A stretch of 7,860 bases of DNA from Cellulomonadaceae bacterium (lineage in GTDB: Bacteria; Actinomycetota; Actinomycetes; Actinomycetales; Cellulomonadaceae). Position numbers and translations under genes: made by a program. Each line of letters opens with the position of its first letter. The first letter of the stretch is position 1. The notes below the pieces were generated by a model. It was not told the origin of the DNA and did no database searches. It saw only the letters and a list, made by a program, of their open reading frames with translations. Positions 1-5,843 of this stretch are shown here, piece by piece. The stretch is taken from the NCBI GenBank assembly GCA_031282935.1, contig JAITCS010000102.1:1-7860 (forward strand). Reading direction: 5' to 3'.

Positions 1-103
1 CGCCGCCCGGCAAGACGGACCGACGAATCGTGGTGCCGTCTTGCCCAGCAACTAACTCAGCGCCTTGCTCACCAGCGGCAACTAAAGGTAATGCCCAAGC
101 CAT
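1..103 (-). CDS. M16-family zinc metallopeptidase, N-terminal fragment (runs off left edge)
   Basis: Only the first 34 codons lie in the window. Starting at the ATG at 101-103, the minus strand reads MAWALPLVAAGEQGAELVAG and then QDGTTIRRSVLPGG, open to the window edge. The 'IRR(S/T)VLPGG' segment is the typical start of the first beta-strand in actinobacterial M16 (pitrilysin/processing-peptidase-like) proteins, which continue 'LRVVTE'. The HxxEH zinc site would lie beyond the edge and cannot be checked. The gene begins 18 nt after the pnp stop in the same frame, so co-transcription with rpsO-pnp is likely; from memory, Mycobacterium has the same order (rpsO, gpsI, pepR). The Shine-Dalgarno is poor (GAAAGCGA about 13 nt upstream), which suggests coupling to pnp translation. 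The family assignment is inferred from a short stretch and from position. Confidence 0.75.
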   Translation of the reverse strand, partial: MAWALPLVAAGEQGAELVAGQDGTTIRRSVLPGG

Positions 104-121
104 GTAAATATGGTTCGCTTT

Positions 122-2725
122 CTACGCTTCGTTATCGGCGAGGTGAATACCGTCGTCGTCGGCGCCGGTGACATCATCGGAAACCACGAACACGGCAGGT
201 CGGCCCGCAGGCTTCTCGGTGGCAGCCTCACTGGCGGCCTCGGCCTCGGGGGGCAACACCGCGAGCAGCGCAATCTTACCGCGCCCGTCAATCTCGCCGA
301 TCTCAACCTCAACGCTGTCGCCCACATTGAGCACGTCCGAAACGGCGTCAATGCGCTTGCCGCCCACTAACTTGCGGATCTGCGAAATGTGCAGCAGGCC
401 GTCCTTTTCCGGGGTCAGCGTGACGAAAGCGCCAAACGAGGTGGTGTTTGCGACCGTTCCCGTGTAGCGCTCGCCGGTCTTCGGGTTCGGCTGGGCCGGG
501 CCGCTCGGAGCAGCGGCAGCGCCGCCCTCGTCCGCGACGACCTCGCCGTCAACCACCGCGAGCAACGAAACCTTGCCGCGATCGTCAACCTCGCCGATCT
601 CAACCTGCACCTTCTGGCCCACCTGGAGCACATCCTCGACGTTGTCCACGCGCTTGCCGCCCACCAGGCGCTTGATCTGCGACACGTGCAGCAAGCCGTC
701 CTTACCGGGGGTAAGGGACACGAAGGCGCCGAATTGGGCGGTCTTGACCACGGTGCCGACGTAACGCTCGCCTGCGGTGGGGACCTGCGGGTTCGCAATC
801 GCGTTGATCATGGCGCGGGCAGCCTCAGCGGCCGGGCCGTCGGTGGCGCCGATATAGACCGTGCCGTCGTCCTCAATGGAAATCTCGGCGCCGGTTTCCT
901 CTTGGATTTGGTTAATCATCTTGCCCTTTGGCCCGATAACCTCACCAATCTTGTCCACCGGAACCTGAACCGCAATTACGCGCGGGGCGTACGGTGACAT
1001 TTCGTCCGGGGTTTCAATGGCCTCATTGAGCACCTCAAGAATAGTCAAACGGGCATCCCTGGCTTGGTTTAGCGCGCCTGCCAAAACGCTGGCCGGAATA
1101 CCGTCAAGTTTGGTGTCCAACTGAATTGCGGTGATGAAATCGGAAGTGCCAGCGACCTTGAAATCCATGTCGCCGAAAGCGTCTTCAGCGCCCAGAATGT
1201 CGGTAAGGGCCGCGTATTTGGCTTCCCCGGCCACGTTATCGGAAATCAGACCCATTGCGATGCCGGCAACTGGCGCCTTGAGCGGCACCCCAGCGTTCAG
1301 CATGGACAGCGTGGAGGCGCAGACGGAACCCATCGAGGTGGAGCCGTTCGAGCCGAGGGCCTCAGAAACCTGACGGATCGCGTAGGGGAACTCCTCGCGG
1401 CTGGGCAGCACGGGCACCAAAGCTCGCTCTGCCAAGGCGCCGTGGCCGATTTCGCGGCGCTTGGGGGAACCCACGCGGCCGGTTTCGCCAGTGGAATACG
1501 GCGGGAAGTTGTAGTTGTGCATGTAGCGCTTGCGGGTGGTTGGGCCGAGGGAATCAATCTGTTGCTCCATGCGCAGCATGTTCAAGGTGGTGACCCCGAG
1601 AATTTGGGTTTCGCCACGCTCAAACAAAGCCGAACCGTGTACGCGCGGAATAACTTCGACCTCAGCGGAAAGGGTACGGATATCGCGCAACCCGCGCCCG
1701 TCAATACGAACGCCCTCGGTCAAAACACGATTTCGCACTAACGCTTTTTGCAAAGAACGATATGCGGCAGACAATTCACCTTCACGGCCCTCAAATTGGC
1801 CATCAAGTTGCGCGTGAATTTCAGCCTTGAGTGCGCTGATAGCTTCTTCACGTTCCTGCTTTGGCCCAATCATCAAAGCCTGGCGAGCCTGCTCAGTGAA
1901 ACCGTCTTTTACAGCCTCATAAGCGTCTTGCCCATAATCGGCAAAGACCGGGAACTGAATCGTTTCTTTATCCACTTGGGCGGCTAGGCGAGCTTGCGCT
2001 AAACACAATTCGCGCAAGAAAGGCTTTGCCGCCTCAATGCCCTGGGCAACAATCTCTTCGGTAGGAGCCTGCGCCCCGCCCTGAATCAACTGCCAAGCAT
2101 CGTCGGTGGCTTCCGCCTCAATCATCGCGATAGCAACATCGCCATCCTCGACAATTCTCCCCGCTATAACCATTTCAAAGACCGCGCGCTCTTTGTCCGA
2201 ATACTTCGGGAACGCCACCCATTGTCCGTCAATAAGTGCCATGCGCACCCCAGAAACCGGGCCGCTAAAAGGCAAACCAGAAATCTGGGTGCTCAAGGAG
2301 GCCGCATTAATGGCCAAAACGTCATAAGCGTCATCAGGGTGAATTGCCAAAACGGTGACAACCACCTGAACTTCGTTACGCAAGCCCTTAACAAACAAAG
2401 GGCGCAAAGGCCGGTCAATCAACCGCGCTGCCAAAATGGCGTCGGTGGTGGGGCGGCCTTCACGCCTAAAGAACGAGCCGGGGATTCTCCCTGCGGCATA
2501 CATGCGTTCTTCGACATCAATGGTCAACGGGAAGAAGTCAAATTGATCCTTAGGATCTTTTCCGGCAGTAGTGGCTGAAAGCAACATAGTTTCGCCATCT
2601 AAATAAGCGGAAACCGATCCCGCTGCCTGCCGTGCTAAGCGCCCGGTTTCAAACCGGACTGTCCGAGTACCAAACCGGCCATTATCCAATATGGCCTCAG
2701 AATGTAAAATTTCGGGACCCTCCAC
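122..2725 (-). CDS. pnp: Polynucleotide phosphorylase (PNPase) with two tandem S1 domains
   Basis: This is a phosphorolytic 3'-5' exoribonuclease of cytoplasmic mRNA decay, 867 aa from the chosen GTG. Residues are numbered from that GTG. The first RNase PH domain spans about 8-145 (FFRREGRP at 85-92), followed by a helical linker. The second RNase PH domain spans about 335-560, with [14 protein letters not shown] from 458 and GDMDFKVAG near 518-526. Asp515, Asp521 and Lys523 align with E. coli catalytic D486, D492 and K494. A KH domain (GPKG at 598-601) follows, then S1 domains at 652-724 and 751-823 and an acidic tail. Most PNPases have one S1 domain and about 700-750 aa, so the length excess is largely the second S1. 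GTG is preferred over the ATG at 2801-2803 because VEGPEI is where relatives begin and AAAGGGG sits 5 nt upstream. rpsO lies upstream and an M16 peptidase gene 18 nt downstream. Confidence 0.96.
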   Translation of the reverse strand: MEGPEILHSEAILDNGRFGTRTVRFETGRLARQAAGSVSAYLDGETMLLSATTAGKDPKDQFDFFPLTIDVEERMYAAGRIPGSFFRREGRPTTDAILAARLIDRPLRPLFVKGLRNEVQVVVTVLAIHPDDAYDVLAINAASLSTQISGLPFSGPVSGVRMALIDGQWVAFPKYSDKERAVFEMVIAGRIVEDGDVAIAMIEAEATDDAWQLIQGGAQAPTEEIVAQGIEAAKPFLRELCLAQARLAAQVDKETIQFPVFADYGQDAYEAVKDGFTEQARQALMIGPKQEREEAISALKAEIHAQLDGQFEGREGELSAAYRSLQKALVRNRVLTEGVRIDGRGLRDIRTLSAEVEVIPRVHGSALFERGETQILGVTTLNMLRMEQQIDSLGPTTRKRYMHNYNFPPYSTGETGRVGSPKRREIGHGALAERALVPVLPSREEFPYAIRQVSEALGSNGSTSMGSVCASTLSMLNAGVPLKAPVAGIAMGLISDNVAGEAKYAALTDILGAEDAFGDMDFKVAGTSDFITAIQLDTKLDGIPASVLAGALNQARDARLTILEVLNEAIETPDEMSPYAPRVIAVQVPVDKIGEVIGPKGKMINQIQEETGAEISIEDDGTVYIGATDGPAAEAARAMINAIANPQVPTAGERYVGTVVKTAQFGAFVSLTPGKDGLLHVSQIKRLVGGKRVDNVEDVLQVGQKVQVEIGEVDDRGKVSLLAVVDGEVVADEGGAAAAPSGPAQPNPKTGERYTGTVANTTSFGAFVTLTPEKDGLLHISQIRKLVGGKRIDAVSDVLNVGDSVEVEIGEIDGRGKIALLAVLPPEAEAASEAATEKPAGRPAVFVVSDDVTGADDDGIHLADNEA
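257..772 (-). repeat. Tandem duplication of the S1 RNA-binding domain inside pnp
   Basis: Two copies of a 73-residue S1 domain are encoded at 554-772 (first) and 257-475 (second), 297 bp apart in phase and joined by a 26-residue Ala/Gly/Pro-rich linker. Both begin GERY-GTV and share FGAFV-LTP, KDGLLH-SQI, LVGGKR and VEIGE. By eye 52 of 73 residues are identical (about 71%), and most changes are conservative. The DNA is also visibly similar, for example GCGCTTGCCGCCCAC in both. This is a within-gene domain duplication, not a mobile repeat. Confidence 0.93.
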
Positions 2726-2730
2726 GGGTT

Positions 2731-2737
2731 CCCCTTT
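2731..2737 (-). promoter_or_regulatory. Shine-Dalgarno that sets the pnp GTG start
   Basis: The minus strand reads GAAAGGGGAACCC directly before GTG. The AAAGGGG core is 5 nt from the start codon and complements the 16S 3' end well. The competing ATG at 2801-2803 has only AAGCGGA-like bases upstream and lies at the edge of a predicted stem, so this site decides the start. Confidence 0.75.
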
Positions 2738-2748
2738 CTTCGTTACGC

Positions 2749-2773
2749 TCTTACCAAGGCATTCTTGGCAAGA
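2749..2773 (-). promoter_or_regulatory. Hairpin just upstream of the pnp ribosome-binding site
   Basis: In the transcript, UCUUGCCAAG (2773-2764) and CUUGGUAAGA (2758-2749) form a 10-bp stem with one G-U pair and a 5-nt AAUGC loop. It ends 11 nt before the AAAGGGG Shine-Dalgarno. No U-tract follows, so it is unlikely to be a terminator. A role in pnp leader processing or autoregulation is inferred by analogy with structured pnp leaders in other bacteria. Confidence 0.55.
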
Positions 2774-2788
2774 AATCCTCGCTGTGCG

Positions 2789-2843
2789 CGATCCCTCAAT
2801 CATTTCGATCCGCTTTCTAGCGCACGTTACGATTGAGGGATTT
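2789..2843 (-). promoter_or_regulatory. Long stem-loop in the rpsO-pnp spacer, candidate RNase III processing site
   Basis: Positions 2831-2841 (GATTGAGGGAT) and 2791-2801 (ATCCCTCAATC) are perfect 11-bp inverted repeats. In RNA the stem gains a G-U and a U-A pair inward, making 13 bp. The loop holds a smaller CGCU/AGCG hairpin at 2811-2822. In E. coli and Streptomyces the rpsO-pnp junction carries stem-loops cut by RNase III as part of pnp autoregulation; that role is inferred here. There is no U-tract. Confidence 0.6.
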
Positions 2844-2861
2844 CGTCACAAATTCTTCGTC

Positions 2862-2891
2862 TAGCGTTGTTTTTTACCTGTTGTAACGCTA
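2862..2891 (-). promoter_or_regulatory. Weak stem-loop 26 nt after the rpsO stop
   Basis: TAGCGTT at 2862-2868 pairs with AACGCTA at 2885-2891, a 7-bp stem around a 16-nt loop. It lies just past the rpsO stop on the minus strand and lacks a following U-run. It could protect the rpsO 3' end or reduce readthrough into pnp, but it could also be chance. Confidence 0.3.
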
Positions 2892-2917
2892 ATCTTTTCC
2901 AGCTTTTGCTTATCCTG

Positions 2918-3187
2918 TTATCGGCGCAAACCAAGACGCTCAATGAGGCGACGGTAACGCTCGATATCAATTCGCTGCAAATAACCACTCAGACGACGGC
3001 GTTGACCGATCAACAGCAACAAGCCGCGCTGCGAGTGATAATCGTGCTTGTGCTCTTGCATGTGGGCGGTCAAATCCTTGATCCGCTGCGTCAGCAAGGC
3101 AATTTGCACCTCCGGCGAGCCGGTATCGCCAGGGTGCGTTCCATATTCTTCAATGATCCGCTGCTTGGTAGCATTATCTAACGGCAT
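2918..3187 (-). CDS. rpsO: 30S ribosomal protein S15
   Basis: S15 is a primary binder of the 16S rRNA central domain during 30S assembly. The 89-residue product is the standard length. It begins [20 protein letters not shown], followed by the family hallmarks [16 protein letters not shown] (residues 21-36), [19 protein letters not shown] (about 39-57) and [11 protein letters not shown], ending in [14 protein letters not shown]. The ATG has a good Shine-Dalgarno (GGAGGG at 3191-3196, 3 nt away). pnp follows after a structured 192-nt spacer, the usual rpsO-pnp pairing. The 168-nt upstream region holds a hairpin that may let S15 control its own translation (see the leader entry). Confidence 0.98.
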   Translation of the reverse strand: MPLDNATKQRIIEEYGTHPGDTGSPEVQIALLTQRIKDLTAHMQEHKHDYHSQRGLLLLIGQRRRLSGYLQRIDIERYRRLIERLGLRR

Positions 3188-3190
3188 TGG

Positions 3191-3249
3191 CCCTCCAGGG
3201 TTTAGCTGCGCGGTGCCCTGAGCTGTTCTCAGGGCGCTCTCAATCCGCG
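3191..3249 (-). promoter_or_regulatory. Structured rpsO leader, candidate S15 autoregulatory element
   Basis: In the transcript GCCCUGAG (3235-3228), loop AACAG and CUCAGGGC (3222-3215) form a perfect 8-bp hairpin. It is enclosed by a 5-bp stem CGCGG (3249-3245) with CCGCG (3213-3209). The 3' arm CUCAGGG can instead pair with CCCUGGAG (3200-3193), which contains the rpsO Shine-Dalgarno, leaving one G bulged. The two pairings exclude each other. S15 leaders of several unrelated architectures are known across bacteria, including actinobacteria; binding by S15 here is inference. Confidence 0.5.
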
Positions 3250-3253
3250 GCCG

Positions 3254-3259
3254 ATTCTA
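3254..3259 (-). promoter_or_regulatory. Possible -10 element (TAGAAT) for rpsO
   Basis: TAGAAT on the minus strand fits the actinobacterial TANNNT -10 and would start a leader just before the hairpins at 3209-3249. I see no convincing -35 at 16-19 nt. The rest of the 168-nt CDGSH-rpsO spacer is more AT-rich than its neighbours around 3270-3320. Weak call. Confidence 0.25.
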
Positions 3260-3355
3260 CGGCACTCTCAACCTTAGCTTACTATTAGGAATTAACGAAA
3301 TCCCTTGGCGTAACTAAACCCGTTTGCTTGCGCGCCATCGTACTCGCGCCCCACT

Positions 3356-4195
3356 TTAGGCCGCCCCAGCCTCAGACTTCGCGGCGAAACCGACCGGGCG
3401 CTCCCTGGGCTGTTCGTATTCGGCTTTCACCGAGGAATCCCGAAACTCAGTGCGCACATGCGTGGCGTCGCAGAAAGGCTTGTCATCCGAGCGGCCACAC
3501 CGGCACAATGCCATCCGATTCCGAACCTCGTATTCCTTACCCTCGGCAGATGTCATCGGAATTGGGCCCTTAACCCAAATAGGCCCACTGACGCTTTCTG
3601 GCTGATCTTGCAGAATAACAATCTCGGGCTGATACGGTTTTTCGATGGGATTGCCATCCTTATCTACCTCAACCAGCCGCCCGGCCACACATTGCGAAAC
3701 CCCGACAATGGCTTCATGGCGGTTTTCGGGGTTGTTGTCATTCTCGGTTAATTGCCAGACATCTCCAGGTTCGCGGTGGCAGAAACGCACGTAAGCACAC
3801 CTATCATCATCCAAAAGGGTCATGGTGTGACCCACGGCTGTATCGGCAATTCGATCCGCAAAAGGCCGCATATCGGCAGTTTCTGTGCCCTCGAAATGGT
3901 TACGCATGTGTGTGCCATCGCAGAAAGGCGCATTGTGTGAACCGCCGCATCGGCACAAAGAATAAACATCGGCTTGCGGTATTTCCCTGCCGGGCATGAA
4001 TTCATTGTGCAGGTGAACTTGGTGGATTATTTGCTCATCAAGTGGGATATGGCCGGTCACTTGGTACGGGCCGCTTTTAGTCACCTGGATATGCGGGCCG
4101 CTTGGGGGCTGCGCTTGTGTTTGGCCTTGTGCTGCTGCTTGGCCTTGCTCCTGCTTTTGCCCCGTCGCTGCTGCCCCGTCGCCTGGATTGCTCAT
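3356..4195 (-). CDS. CDGSH iron-sulfur protein with two CDGSH motifs and a middle Cys segment
   Basis: A 279-aa likely [2Fe-2S] protein. CDGSH 1 is CRCGGSHNAPFCDGTH, with ligands C81, C83, C92 and H96: a perfect C-x-C-x2-S-x3-P-x-C-D-G-T-H. CDGSH 2 is CRCGRSDDKPFCDATH (C231, C233, C242, H246), with the usual Gly changed to Ala. Each is preceded by a GPY-V-G or GPI-V-G strand, the normal lead-in. Between them, residues 120-175 carry C133, C139 and C169 in a pattern resembling the divergent 4Fe-4S segment often fused to CDGSH proteins, but only three cysteines are seen. Residues 1-35 are Gln/Ala/Gly-rich and probably disordered. No signal peptide or membrane segment is evident, so it is probably cytosolic. 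The Shine-Dalgarno is weak, so the start within the low-complexity tail is uncertain. The physiological role is not known; redox or cluster transfer is inferred. Confidence 0.88.
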   Translation of the reverse strand: MSNPGDGAAATGQKQEQGQAAAQGQTQAQPPSGPHIQVTKSGPYQVTGHIPLDEQIIHQVHLHNEFMPGREIPQADVYSLCRCGGSHNAPFCDGTHMRNHFEGTETADMRPFADRIADTAVGHTMTLLDDDRCAYVRFCHREPGDVWQLTENDNNPENRHEAIVGVSQCVAGRLVEVDKDGNPIEKPYQPEIVILQDQPESVSGPIWVKGPIPMTSAEGKEYEVRNRMALCRCGRSDDKPFCDATHVRTEFRDSSVKAEYEQPRERPVGFAAKSEAGAA

Positions 4196-4249
4196 GGCCT
4201 AAACCTACGCCCCACGGCGCCTATTTCACCGTAACGACAATCACTATTT

Positions 4250-4312
4250 TTACGCACCACCGTTAGCGTATTACGAACCGCAGCTAGCGTTTTACGCACC
4301 GCTGCTGGCGTT
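4250..4312 (-). repeat. 21-bp tandem repeat, three copies, copying the folA 3' end with its stop codon
   Basis: Three contiguous 21-bp units lie at 4250-4270, 4271-4291 and 4292-4312, each starting TTACG(C/A)ACC on the plus strand. Units 2 and 3 differ at 3 of 21 positions; unit 1 differs from each at 5. Unit 3 is the last six codons plus TAA of folA (NASSGA-stop). On the minus strand the other two units read NASCGS-stop and YANGGA-stop in the same phase, so the gene end appears to have been multiplied. The remainder of the 96-nt folA-CDGSH spacer (4196-4249) shows no clear promoter or terminator. Confidence 0.85.
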
Positions 4313-4900
4313 CGCCAGTTCTATTTGGCCATTGGCATGAGCCGAATTTTCAACCGTTGCAAATCCGCTTATCCGAGAAAAATTGCGATAACGATAACGT
4401 GTGCCAGTTTTTTCGGAAACCTGCCAAGGGGAAACGGACGACTCACGCCAACTATCGGCGTCAAATGCCGGAGCAAAAGTATCGCCAGCCACCACCAAAT
4501 CAATTTCCGTAATCACCAGTTTGGACGCATACGCGACCGTCTGCCGATAAACATCCCCGCCCCCGATTACCCAGACGCTTTCATTGCCCTGCGAATCGGC
4601 TGCAACTGAAAACGCTTCCGCCAGGGAACTCACCGCATAGACGGAATCATTTTCCGCGCCCACACCTGATAACCCTTCGCGCGACAAGACGATATTCACC
4701 CGCCCGGCAAGGGGGCGTTGGAACAAGCAATACCAAGTGTTCTTTCCCATGATAACCGGATGCCCAATAGTTAGGCGCCGGAAATGGGCCAAATCCTCTG
4801 GGACGCTCCAAGGCATCTTGTTCCCCGCGCCGATAACGGCACGACCGACCGAATCGCGCGCTTGAGCCCAAATTAATGACAGCTCATAGAAGGTTGTCAT
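4292..4900 (-). CDS. folA: Dihydrofolate reductase
   Basis: Reduces dihydrofolate to tetrahydrofolate with NADPH, completing the cycle with ThyA encoded upstream. The product is 202 aa, longer than the usual 160-175. Seen: LIWAQA at 9-14; VIGAGNKMPW at 22-31; VPEDLAHFRRLT at 33-44, with D36 as the expected proton-relay acid; PVIMGKNTW at 48-56 (NADPH-binding GxxTW, with Lys where E. coli has Arg); PLAGRVNIVLSR at 63-74; VIGGGDVY at 111-118; and TEIDLVVAGDTFAP near 131-144. Residues from about 175 form a C-terminal extension whose last codons belong to a 21-bp tandem repeat. The ATG is supported by AGGAG at 4909-4913, 8 nt upstream. It lies 129 nt after thyA. GC is low here (27 of 60 at 4321-4380). 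Confidence 0.95.
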   Translation of the reverse strand: MTTFYELSLIWAQARDSVGRAVIGAGNKMPWSVPEDLAHFRRLTIGHPVIMGKNTWYCLFQRPLAGRVNIVLSREGLSGVGAENDSVYAVSSLAEAFSVAADSQGNESVWVIGGGDVYRQTVAYASKLVITEIDLVVAGDTFAPAFDADSWRESSVSPWQVSEKTGTRYRYRNFSRISGFATVENSAHANGQIELANASSGA

Positions 4901-4973
4901 ATGCCACGCTCCTGTCTGGTCAATCCTAATCCAATCATAAAACTACAACGGTGCAACTTCCCCACGCCCAAAT

Positions 4974-4997
4974 CGAGCAGAACGAGCAGAACGAGCA
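4974..4997. repeat. Short 9-bp tandem repeat in the thyA-folA spacer
   Basis: CGAGCAGAA occurs at 4974-4982 and 4983-4991 and is followed by a partial CGAGCA at 4992-4997. Related AGCAAGC/AGCAGAA words continue to about 5029. On the coding strand this is a pyrimidine-rich CTGCTCGTT run between the thyA stop and folA. No terminator hairpin is visible in the 129-nt spacer. It may hold a folA promoter, but I could not pick a convincing -35/-10 pair. Confidence 0.7.
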
Positions 4998-5029
4998 AGC
5001 AAGCACCAAGCAGAACGCGCAAAGCAAGC

Positions 5030-5839
5030 CTACACGGCAACGGGGGCCTTTATCCCAGGGTGGTGCTGGTAGTTCTCGATCTTGAAATCCTCGAAGGTGT
5101 AATCAAAGATGGAGTCACGCGGCGCGATCTCCAAGGTGGGGAACGGGTAGGCCGCTCGGCTCAGTTGCAGGTTCACCTGGTCAAGGTGGTTATCGTAAAT
5201 GTGGCAATCACCCCCTGTCCACACGAAATCACCCACTTCCAAGCCCGTTTGCGCGGCCACCATGTGCGTTAGCAGCGCATAAGAGGCGATATTGAAGGGC
5301 GCGCCCAAAAACATATCGCAACTGCGCTGGTACAGCAGACAACTCAGCTTCCCATCGGCGACATAGAATTGAAATAGCAGATGGCAGGGCGGTAAAGCCA
5401 TGTTATGCAATTCCCCTACATTCCAAGCACTAACCAGCAGGCGCCTGGAATCGGGATTATTCTTTATTTGTTCAATCACTGAACTAATTTGGTCAATATG
5501 CGCGCCATCGGGAGTGGGCCAAGAACGCCATTGCACCCCATAAACCGGGCCGAGTTCGCCATCTTTGTCAGCCCACTCATCCCAAATCGTCACGCCATTA
5601 TCCGTTAACCACTTTATATTGGATTCCCCGCGCAAAAACCACAACAATTCATAGGCAATAGACTTAAAATGCACCCGCTTTGTGGTCAAAAGCGGGAAAC
5701 CCTGGGCCAGGTCATACCTGATTTGGCGACCGAACACCGACCTAGTGCCAGTGCCGGTTCGATCCGCTTTCCAGGTGCCATGCTCAAGCACGTCACGCAG
5801 CAGATCCTCGTATTGGGTTTGGATTATCGGGCCAACCAT
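5030..5839 (-). CDS. thyA: Thymidylate synthase (folate-dependent, ThyA type)
   Basis: Methylates dUMP to dTMP using methylene-THF and yields dihydrofolate, the FolA substrate. The product is 269 aa, the normal short bacterial form. Seen: phosphate-binding R27 in [21 protein letters not shown] near 48-61; R132 and R133 (the pair that reaches the partner subunit's phosphate); catalytic C152 in [26 protein letters not shown] at 171-183; HIYDNHLDQ at 213-221; and the canonical end PGIKAPVAV. The first in-frame start codons are GTG (5840-5842) then ATG (5837-5839); ATG is chosen. The aminotransferase stop TAG is at 5844-5846 and no Shine-Dalgarno precedes thyA, so translation is probably coupled to the upstream gene. 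folA follows after 129 nt. Confidence 0.96.
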   Translation of the reverse strand: MVGPIIQTQYEDLLRDVLEHGTWKADRTGTGTRSVFGRQIRYDLAQGFPLLTTKRVHFKSIAYELLWFLRGESNIKWLTDNGVTIWDEWADKDGELGPVYGVQWRSWPTPDGAHIDQISSVIEQIKNNPDSRRLLVSAWNVGELHNMALPPCHLLFQFYVADGKLSCLLYQRSCDMFLGAPFNIASYALLTHMVAAQTGLEVGDFVWTGGDCHIYDNHLDQVNLQLSRAAYPFPTLEIAPRDSIFDYTFEDFKIENYQHHPGIKAPVAV

Positions 5840-5843
5840 CACA

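Noticed and set aside
9..45. Perfect 10-bp inverted repeat (GGCAAGACGG / CCGTCTTGCC) that looks like a pnp terminator
   Set aside because: It lies inside the first codons of the M16 peptidase gene (QDGTTIRRSVLPGG) and has no U-tract on either strand, so a terminator is unlikely.
389..997. Long plus-strand open frame opposite the pnp 3' half
   Set aside because: It is antisense to strongly conserved PNPase KH and S1 codons in GC-rich DNA. The translation has no family character and repeats as a mirror of the duplicated S1.
2801..2803. ATG giving an 893-residue PNPase
   Set aside because: It has a weak Shine-Dalgarno, lies at a hairpin, and adds 26 residues that relatives lack. The GTG at 2723-2725 is better supported.
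4305..4318. CTGGCG-TT-CGCCAG inverted repeat near the folA stop as a terminator
   Set aside because: It has only 6 pairs around a 2-nt loop, lies within coding sequence, and has no U-tract. It is probably a by-product of codon use.
4974..5029. Possible CRISPR-like array in the thyA-folA spacer
   Set aside because: The unit is 9 bp, with no 24-40 bp repeats or unique spacers and no cas genes. It is a simple short tandem repeat.
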